A stretch of 15,490 nucleotides of DNA, taken from contig JBAYHV010000020.1 in NCBI GenBank assembly GCA_041665985.1, positions 1-15,490 on the forward strand. Reading direction: 5' to 3'. The DNA is from CAIRYW01 sp041665985 (lineage in GTDB: Bacteria > Patescibacteriota > Minisyncoccia > Phycocordibacterales > CAIRYW01). Positions within the stretch are counted from its first letter, which is position 1. Each line of letters opens with the position of its first letter. The translations under genes and the position numbers were made by a program. Positions 6,837 through 10,962 of this stretch are shown piece after piece. The notes under the pieces are model-generated. The model was not told the origin of the DNA, ran no database searches, and worked only from the letters and a program-made list of their open reading frames with translations.

Positions 6837-8000
6837 TTAAATTATTCCTAAAGAAGTTAGAAAAGTTTTTAGTTCTTCTCCTTCGATCTTTCTGTGAGCT
6901 CCTTCGCTTAATGAATCTAATTTAATGTTCATTATTCTTGTGCGTTTTAGGTCGTCTACTTCTTGGAAAAGGGCAGAGCACATTCTTCTAATTTGATGTT
7001 TTTTTCCTTCAGTTAAAACCACTTTAAATGATCTTTCGCTTAAAATTTGAACTCTACATGGAGCTGTTTTATCAGCTTCAATTTGTACGCCTGCTTCCAT
7101 TTTTTCTTTAAAGTTTGATCTTAAATCGTTTTTTGTTGTTACGATGTATTCTTTTTCGTGGGCATATTTTGGTCCAAGCAATCTTTCTGTAATTCGTCCG
7201 TCATTTGTAAGAATTATTAGTCCGTGAGAATCTTTGTCTAATCTTCCGATAGGGTAAACATCTTTCAATGCAAAAACATTTTTTATTTCCTGGTCGCCCT
7301 TTTGAGCACTGTGAGTCACGATTCCTCTTGGTTTGTTGTAAGCGATATACATGTAAGGTTTTTGTTTTCCTCTAAAACTAACTTTAACTAGATCGGTATC
7401 ACTTACTTTATCTCCAAGAACAGCCACTCTGCCGTTAATAAAGACCTGTCCTTTTGCGATCATTTCATCTGCTCCTCTTCGAGTTGAATAGTTTTTTTCA
7501 GCTAGATATTTATTAATTCTCATAAGAGAAGGATCGGTAGAAACAGGTGCTGGGGCATTATTTTTTGAAGCAAATTGTTTTTTTACAACAGGCTTAAGGT
7601 TGTTTCTGTTTTGGATAAAAGAGTTAACAAGTTGAGGCTTGCTTCCCATGTATCTAGGGGAAGTTGGTCGAGCTGGTTTTGCTCGAGGTGCAAAAGAGGT
7701 TCTAGATGTGAAAGTTTTATTTAAACCTTGAGTAGGTGAGTATGATCTAGGAGTAAAAGGCTTACTTCCTTCATAGTTAGAAACTTTTGGTCCTACTGTG
7801 TTTGTACGAGCGAAAGGAGTTTTTGATCCAAAAGATTTTTTTGCAAAATGATTAGGTGTGTAAGGTTTACTTCCTGAAGGTTTACTTCCTTCATAAGTAG
7901 GAGTTCTTGGTCCTGTAAATTTCTTTGCACTACTGAAAGAAGTCTTTGAAACAAAGGGTTTTTTGCTGTTATTTCGTTTTGGGCTGAATGTTTTTTTCAT
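6837..8000 (-). CDS. RluF-like 23S rRNA pseudouridine synthase with repetitive basic N-terminal extension
   Basis: 387 residues. Residues about 160-207 form an S4 RNA-binding domain (LMRINKYLAEKNYSTRRGADEMI...). The catalytic domain of the RsuA/RluB/RluE/RluF family follows, with catalytic D255 in PIGRLDKDSHGLIILTNDG. HEKEY, GVQI, HQIRRMC and TRIMN resemble E. coli RluF (23S U2604) more than RsuA or RluB, but subfamily assignment from motifs alone is tentative. The first 155 residues are an added low-complexity, strongly basic region built of three imperfect repeats of 40-41 residues. Their landmarks are F16/F57/F97 and YEGSKP/YEGSKP/YMGSKP at 36/76/117. The region is probably disordered and RNA-binding. 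The start at 8000 fits a TGCTATACT promoter 10 bases upstream. Confidence 0.9.
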   Translation of the reverse strand: MKKTFSPKRNNSKKPFVSKTSFSSAKKFTGPRTPTYEGSKPSGSKPYTPNHFAKKSFGSKTPFARTNTVGPKVSNYEGSKPFTPRSYSPTQGLNKTFTSRTSFAPRAKPARPTSPRYMGSKPQLVNSFIQNRNNLKPVVKKQFASKNNAPAPVSTDPSLMRINKYLAEKNYSTRRGADEMIAKGQVFINGRVAVLGDKVSDTDLVKVSFRGKQKPYMYIAYNKPRGIVTHSAQKGDQEIKNVFALKDVYPIGRLDKDSHGLIILTNDGRITERLLGPKYAHEKEYIVTTKNDLRSNFKEKMEAGVQIEADKTAPCRVQILSERSFKVVLTEGKKHQIRRMCSALFQEVDDLKRTRIMNIKLDSLSEGAHRKIEGEELKTFLTSLGII

Positions 8001-8010
8001 TTATTTAAGC

Positions 8011-8019
8011 AGTATAGCA
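8011..8019 (-). promoter_or_regulatory. Extended -10 promoter (TGCTATACT) of the rluF-like gene
   Basis: Read on the minus strand, TGCTATACT (TGnTATAnT form) ends 10 bases before the ATG at 8000. That predicts transcription start near 8004 and a leader of only about 4 bases. No Shine-Dalgarno is visible. Confidence 0.5.
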
Positions 8020-8050
8020 TCCTCTTGCTAAATTAACGAATCTATTCTCT

Positions 8051-8141
8051 AAAAGGTTTTCACCTTTTGTTCCGCCTGCGTTCGGGTGTCATGAAAAACT
8101 TCGCTTCACTCGTCTTTCGCGACACCTCTCACTTGGCGGAA
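8051..8141 (-). repeat. Two-hairpin palindromic element, copy 1
   Basis: A 72-base stem-loop (8070-8141) bounded by TTCCGCC and GGCGGAA, with an inner stem GTGTC/GACAC. One base away on its left is a second hairpin, AAAAGG/CCTTTT (8051-8056, 8063-8068). It matches copy 2 (15372-15459) in opposite orientation at 64 of 72 positions without gaps. It fills the divergent spacer between the rluF-like and GIY-YIG genes and abuts the latter's -10 box. Confidence 0.85.
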
Positions 8142-8148
8142 TAAATAG

Positions 8149-8154
8149 TATAAT
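8149..8154 (+). promoter_or_regulatory. -10 box (TATAAT) of the GIY-YIG gene
   Basis: A perfect TATAAT ends 7 bases before the ATG at 8162. Transcription start is predicted at 8161-8162, giving a leaderless mRNA. This argues against the TTG at 8159 as the start. Confidence 0.6.
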
Positions 8155-8161
8155 TTCATTG

Positions 8162-8464
8162 ATGGCTTATTTTATTTATATTCTTGAGTGCTGTGATAAA
8201 ACATTATATACAGGATCAACTAATGATCTGGAAAAAAGGGTTTTAGCGCATAACACATCAAAAACTGCAGCAAAATATACCAAAGCTCGCAGGCCTGTAA
8301 CTCTAAAATATTTTGAAAAATTCAGAACAAAGAGCAAAGCTATGAAAAGAGAATGTGCTATAAAGAATTTGACAAGATCGGAAAAATTAAAACTAGTTAA
8401 AGATTTTGTCATTCCTGCGAAGGCGGGAATCCAAAAAAAATTTAGGGGAATGACGTCCTCTTGA
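8162..8464 (+). CDS. GIY-YIG nuclease superfamily protein (UPF0213/YhbQ-like) with a repeat-derived C-terminus
   Basis: 100 residues from the ATG. The GIY-YIG core is visible: FIYILE (4-9), LYTGST (15-20), R26 in EKRVLAHN, AKYTKARRPVTLKYFE (37-52) and catalytic-type E64 in MKREC, followed by IKNLTRSEKLKLV. This matches the small UPF0213/YhbQ/URI group, whose biological role is poorly defined; DNA processing is likely by family. Residues 83-100 (VIPAKAGIQKKFRGMTSS) are not family sequence. They are the translation of a dispersed GTCATTCCTGC...GGCGGGAAT palindrome that runs through the stop codon. The TATAAT 7 bases upstream sets the start at 8162. The mRNA end is a large hairpin (8422-8505). 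Confidence 0.87.
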   Translation: MAYFIYILECCDKTLYTGSTNDLEKRVLAHNTSKTAAKYTKARRPVTLKYFEKFRTKSKAMKRECAIKNLTRSEKLKLVKDFVIPAKAGIQKKFRGMTSS

Positions 8465-8505
8465 GAGGTCGTTTCCCTAATTTTTTATTTTTCTAGATTC
8501 CCGCC
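8408..8505. repeat. Large hairpin of the VIPAKAGIQ-type palindromic repeat across the GIY-YIG stop codon
   Basis: GGCGGGAATC (8422-8431) pairs exactly with GATTCCCGCC (8496-8505). Inside it the A-rich plus TTTAGGGGAATGAC stretch (8433-8454) pairs with GTCGTTTCCCTAA plus a T-rich stretch (8469-8493), with an apical CCTC/GAGG (8457-8460, 8465-8468). The whole is an imperfect foldback of about 84 bases containing the TGA at 8462-8464. It probably doubles as a transcript end. Confidence 0.75.
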
Positions 8506-8533
8506 CTACAGACGCTGCACCACAAGAGTACTT

Positions 8534-8649
8534 CTTATTTTTAGGTCACTTTGTTCCCGAAAATAAAGTCGTACACCTTTTGAGATATTTTTATTCACTT
8601 TGTTCTAAAAATATCTCAAAAGATCTTTCATTTGGGTCCCATCCCAAAT
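8534..8649. repeat. Tandem hairpins sharing the loop TCACTTTGTTC, plus a third hairpin
   Basis: Hairpin A: arms 8534-8545 and 8557-8568 (9 of 12 pairs), loop TCACTTTGTTC. Hairpin B: a perfect 17-bp stem, 8577-8593 with 8606-8622, loop TTCACTTTGTTC. Hairpin C: ATTTGGG/CCCAAAT (8630-8636, 8643-8649), 6-base loop. A half-unit CGCGGGAATGAC (8659-8670) of the other palindrome follows. These structures account for most of the 227-base spacer before the DUF2914 gene; no ORF is seen there. Confidence 0.75.
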
Positions 8650-8679
8650 TTCAACCTTCGCGGGAATGACAGAGAGAGT

Positions 8680-8685
8680 TATAAT
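8680..8685 (+). promoter_or_regulatory. -10 box (TATAAT) of the DUF2914 gene
   Basis: A perfect TATAAT ends 6 bases before the ATG at 8692, so the standard +1 position falls on the A of the start codon. No Shine-Dalgarno is present. A leaderless mRNA is predicted. Confidence 0.65.
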
Positions 8686-8691
8686 TAAAAC

Positions 8692-9867
8692 ATGGCTATA
8701 AAGACTATCAAGAATTTTTACTCCAATAAGCGAGAGGCGACGCGAAAGACGAATGAAGAGAAATCTTTCATGGCGCCCGAGCGAAATTGGAGCAAAGGGA
8801 TTCGTACCCTTTACAGCAAATACGAGCGACACATCGGAACGCTTACTATAATTACTGGATTTATTTTTGATAATTTAACTTTGAGAGAAGCTTCAATTGA
8901 TGCTCAAACGATGGTTTTTATTATCTATTTAATTCTTTCTGGAGTTTCAATCCTTTTCCTTCATTTTTTGGAAAGTAGAGAAAAAAAAGAAAATAAAGGA
9001 TATTTGCATTTTTGGGTCTTTCTTTTGATGCAGTTCACTATAGGAGGACTTTTTAGTATGTTCTTTGTTTTTTATTCTAGAGGATTTGCGCTTTCTGCTT
9101 CCTGGCCATTTTTATTGTTTCTTTTTGCAAACCTTGTTGGCAATGAACTTTTGAAAAAAGAATACACAAGGCTAAGTTTGCAAGTCTCACTTTATTTTAT
9201 TGGTATTTTTTCTTTCTTTATTTACTACATACCGGTCATTCTTCATGAAATGGATGATAAGATTTTTATTTATAGCGGACTTGCAAGTTTGATAACCGTT
9301 TTTATTTTTATGAGACTTCTTGAACTAATTTATTTTAAGAGGGTAAATAGATCTAGACTTAAAATTGGATTTGGAGTTTTAACCTTTTATATTTTGATCA
9401 ATATTTTTTATTTTACAAATGTTATTCCTCCTGTTCCTCTTGTAATGAAAGACGGAGGTGTTTACCATAATCTTTCTGTAAATAATCGAGGTGATTATAT
9501 TGCTTATAAGGAACCTATTTCAGAGTGGAATATTTTTAATGAATATCCTGCGTACAATAAAATTCAAGGGGAAAGTGTTTATGTTATCACCTCTGTTTAT
9601 GCACCAGCAAAATTTGGTACGCAAGTTATTCACGATTGGCAATATTACAATGAGAATTCAAAAAAATGGATCAGTGCAAGTAGAATATTTGTGCCGATCA
9701 TTGGCGGAAGAGAAGGAGGTTATAGATTTTATTCTGTAAAACAAAACATTACTCCTGGAATTTGGCGAGTGGATGTGGAAACTTTACGCGGGCAAAATAT
9801 TTCAAGAATAAAATTTGAAATTGTTGATGCTGATTTTACTCCCAATTTTGAGCAGGTGATTTATTAA
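8692..9867 (+). CDS. Polytopic membrane protein with C-terminal DUF2914 domain
   Basis: 391 residues. The first ~45 are basic and hydrophilic. Residues about 50-255 hold six or seven hydrophobic helices (for example MVFIIYLILSGVSILFLHF, FWVFLLMQFTIGGLFSMFF, VSLYFIGIFSFFIYYIPVI). The C-terminal ~130 residues, probably extracytoplasmic, carry the DUF2914 pattern: YVITSVYAPAKFGTQVIHDW, a WISASRIFVPIIGGREGGYRFYS core, and PGIWRVDVETLRGQNISRIKFEIVD. The function of DUF2914 is not established; it has a small beta-rich, possibly sugar- or wall-binding look (inference). Codons 11-33 coincide with the third copy of the 72-base palindromic element. A TATAAT 6 bases upstream supports the start. A terminator follows at 9883-9917. 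Confidence 0.85.
   Translation: MAIKTIKNFYSNKREATRKTNEEKSFMAPERNWSKGIRTLYSKYERHIGTLTIITGFIFDNLTLREASIDAQTMVFIIYLILSGVSILFLHFLESREKKENKGYLHFWVFLLMQFTIGGLFSMFFVFYSRGFALSASWPFLLFLFANLVGNELLKKEYTRLSLQVSLYFIGIFSFFIYYIPVILHEMDDKIFIYSGLASLITVFIFMRLLELIYFKRVNRSRLKIGFGVLTFYILINIFYFTNVIPPVPLVMKDGGVYHNLSVNNRGDYIAYKEPISEWNIFNEYPAYNKIQGESVYVITSVYAPAKFGTQVIHDWQYYNENSKKWISASRIFVPIIGGREGGYRFYSVKQNITPGIWRVDVETLRGQNISRIKFEIVDADFTPNFEQVIY
8721..8812 (+). repeat. Two-hairpin palindromic element, copy 3, inside the DUF2914 coding sequence
   Basis: A 72-base stem-loop (8721-8792) with outer stem CTCCAAT/ATTGGAG and inner GGCG/CGCC and GAAAGA/TCTTTC. One base later is a second hairpin, AAAGGG/CCCTTT (8794-8799, 8807-8812). 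It aligns without gaps to copy 2 at 46 of 72 positions, including an 11-base identical run GCGAAAGACGA. The stem differences are mostly compensatory. As 72 is a multiple of 3, it is carried in frame. Confidence 0.75.
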
Positions 9868-9882
9868 TTTTCTATAAAAAAA

Positions 9883-9917
9883 TCGCTCTTACCAGTTGGT
9901 TTGAGCGAATTATTTTT
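9883..9917. terminator. Bidirectional terminator between the DUF2914 gene and the 59-aa gene
   Basis: TCGCTC (9883-9888) pairs with GAGCGA (9903-9908), with an inner ACC/GGT (9891-9893, 9898-9900). It is followed by AATTATTTTT on the plus strand, and on the minus strand by a run of seven T (9876-9882). The two flanking genes converge on it. Confidence 0.8.
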
Positions 9918-10089
9918 GAAGTACGACTGTAATACGAACAGCTTCATCACTGCAAGGTGCTATTGCACCACGTAACTGAGTTTCGGCGTGCAGTTCAAAC
10001 GCCTTCTTGGTCGCAAGCTCCTTATCTGGAGCAGTGATATCTTTCCTCCATCCACAGCTTGTGCAAGAGGCTTTGTGATGTGTTTTCAT
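9910..10089 (-). CDS. Small orphan protein, 59 aa, possible zinc-binding CxxC
   Basis: A 59-residue frame begins at the ATG complement 10087-10089 and ends at 9910. The sequence starts MKTHHKASCTSCGWRKDI and has C9-x2-C12 (CTSCGW), H34 in a helix-like KKAFELHAE stretch, and C46, a spacing that could hold one zinc ion in a small treble-clef or ribbon fold. I do not recognise a family. Its codons (CTG, GCG, ACC, CAC, GCC) are more GC-rich than those of the neighbours. A TATTAT lies 11 bases upstream, and the minus-strand T-run of the shared terminator begins after its stop; this complete promoter-ORF-terminator layout is the main support. No mobile or toxin partner is evident. The protein is hypothetical and moderately sure to be real. 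Confidence 0.6.
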   Translation of the reverse strand: MKTHHKASCTSCGWRKDITAPDKELATKKAFELHAETQLRGAIAPCSDEAVRITVVLQK

Positions 10090-10100
10090 GAGCTATTTTT

Positions 10101-10106
10101 ATAATA
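10101..10106 (-). promoter_or_regulatory. Possible -10 box (TATTAT) of the 59-aa gene
   Basis: TATTAT on the minus strand ends 11 bases before the ATG, predicting a leader of about 5 bases. The -35 side is not recognisable. Confidence 0.35.
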
Positions 10107-10161
10107 CTCAATTATTTAAATTTAGCAACTTCTACTTCGAGTTTAAAGCAGGTGGCATATT

Positions 10162-10197
10162 AAAAAAATACCACCGAGCTTGAAAGCTAGATGGCGG
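10162..10197 (-). terminator. Terminator after the 113-aa gene (minus strand)
   Basis: CC-CC (10171-10175) pairs with GG-GG (10193-10197) and AGCT (10177-10180) with AGCT (10185-10188). On the minus strand the stem is followed by TATTTTTTT (10161-10169). The CCACC arm could alternatively pair with GGTGG at 10151-10155, giving a mutually exclusive hairpin. Confidence 0.65.
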
Positions 10198-10204
10198 GTT
10201 TTGA

Positions 10205-10546
10205 TCAATCTTGGAGATCTTTTTCTGTGAGGATGACTTTCATCATCGACCGATCGCTTATTAACAGCATTTTGAGGATCTCTTTTGCCAGATCATTTCT
10301 GGCTTGTTTATCAGCCTCTTTATTGAAAGTTGCACTGATCCTCATAAGATTGCCATTAATTGTCCTGTCTATCAGATACTCCCTCAAAGCGATCTGGTCA
10401 GGACCAAGTTCGCTGTCGGGCCCGACTATCAGGTCCCAAATAGTGACTTCTCCAATGGACATTTCCACGCCTTGAGGTTGATGTCTTTGTTGAGAACGAT
10501 AGTAATCCCGAAGATCTTCATCTTCGGCTAGATTTGGAGTGTTCAT
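10205..10546 (-). CDS. Orphan acidic soluble protein, 113 aa
   Basis: 113 residues from the ATG at 10546 (MNTPNLAEDEDLRDYYRSQQ...). An upstream in-frame ATG at 10570 would give 121 residues, but it lies upstream of the -10 box (TGCTATTAT, 10561-10569), whose predicted transcription start is 10554; the shorter form is therefore preferred. There is no signal peptide or membrane span. The N-terminus is acidic and probably flexible, the middle has a VTIWDLIVGPDSELGPDQIALREYLID segment, and the C-terminal half is helical and charged (KEADKQARNDLAKEILKMLL). I recognise no family. Base composition is elevated: row 10381-10440 is 35/60 G+C by hand count. It has its own promoter and terminator. The opposite strand also holds an open frame, but without such signals. 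Confidence 0.6.
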   Translation of the reverse strand: MNTPNLAEDEDLRDYYRSQQRHQPQGVEMSIGEVTIWDLIVGPDSELGPDQIALREYLIDRTINGNLMRISATFNKEADKQARNDLAKEILKMLLISDRSMMKVILTEKDLQD

Positions 10547-10560
10547 ATTATTCAGACTAA

Positions 10561-10569
10561 ATAATAGCA
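10561..10569 (-). promoter_or_regulatory. Extended -10 promoter (TGCTATTAT) of the 113-aa gene
   Basis: On the minus strand, TGCTATTAT predicts transcription start near 10554, 8 bases before the ATG at 10546. It lies back to back with the promoter of the divergent 64-aa gene. Confidence 0.5.
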
Positions 10570-10631
10570 TCTAAACAAAATATTTAAAACCAAATGAATT
10601 TTTAGGTATAGTTTTTTAAAAATTGAAAAGG

Positions 10632-10651
10632 TATACAATATTTGTAGGAGG
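10632..10651 (+). promoter_or_regulatory. -10 region and strong Shine-Dalgarno of the 64-aa gene
   Basis: TATACAAT (10632-10639) supplies a -10 box with transcription start near 10646. AGGAGG (10646-10651) lies 4 bases before the ATG at 10656. This is the only textbook Shine-Dalgarno found before a gene in the window, and it decides the start against the TTG at 10623. Confidence 0.6.
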
Positions 10652-10655
10652 TATT

Positions 10656-10850
10656 ATGTTATTAAATGATTTGAAACCATTAAGCCAAGCTCTTACTTTT
10701 GAAGAGTTGAATCATGACGATTTGACCCCGAGAGGGGGACCGTCCACTGATTTGCTTCTTCTCGGTAAAGATGGAGATGTTCATTATTCGGAATTTGGCG
10801 AAGCTATTGAGCAACATCCAATCCCGTCTGCTGGCATTCGCCGAGGATAA
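10656..10850 (+). CDS. Small orphan protein, 64 aa, with a GG-leader-like N-terminus
   Basis: 64 residues from the ATG preceded by AGGAGG. The sequence runs MLLNDLKPLSQALTFEELNH, then DDLTPRGG (21-28), then a DLLLLGKDGDVHYSEFGEAI stretch, ending HPIPSAGIRRG. The first 28 residues (LS, FEEL and a terminal GG) resemble the double-glycine leaders of bacteriocin-type peptides, but the resemblance is loose and no C39 peptidase, ABC exporter or modification enzyme is nearby. It could equally be a small cytoplasmic regulator. It is a self-contained unit: a promoter ending at 10639, a Shine-Dalgarno, and a 9-bp terminator starting one base after the stop. I recognise no family. Its reality is well supported; its function is unknown. 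Confidence 0.65.
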   Translation: MLLNDLKPLSQALTFEELNHDDLTPRGGPSTDLLLLGKDGDVHYSEFGEAIEQHPIPSAGIRRG

Positions 10851-10881
10851 TCCTAAATGTTTTTTCATTTAGGAATTTTTT
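10851..10881 (+). terminator. Rho-independent terminator of the 64-aa gene
   Basis: TCCTAAATG (10851-10859) pairs perfectly with CATTTAGGA (10866-10874) around a T6 loop and is followed by ATTTTTTAT. It begins immediately after the TAA. Confidence 0.9.
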
Positions 10882-10962
10882 ATATTCTACGAGATTATAT
10901 TTTTTGCAGAGTGGGTATTGTGGGAGGCTAAGCCTCGCAGAAGCTATATTTTTCAAAACAAA

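Noticed and set aside
10151..10197. Riboswitch or attenuator from the alternative CCACC pairings
   Set aside because: The structure follows the 113-aa gene and precedes the separate promoter of the 59-aa gene, so a simple terminator explains it. No known aptamer core is recognisable.
10191..10475. Plus-strand 94-aa frame opposite the 113-aa gene
   Set aside because: It starts inside the minus-strand terminator and has no promoter or Shine-Dalgarno. The minus frame has both an extended -10 and a terminator.
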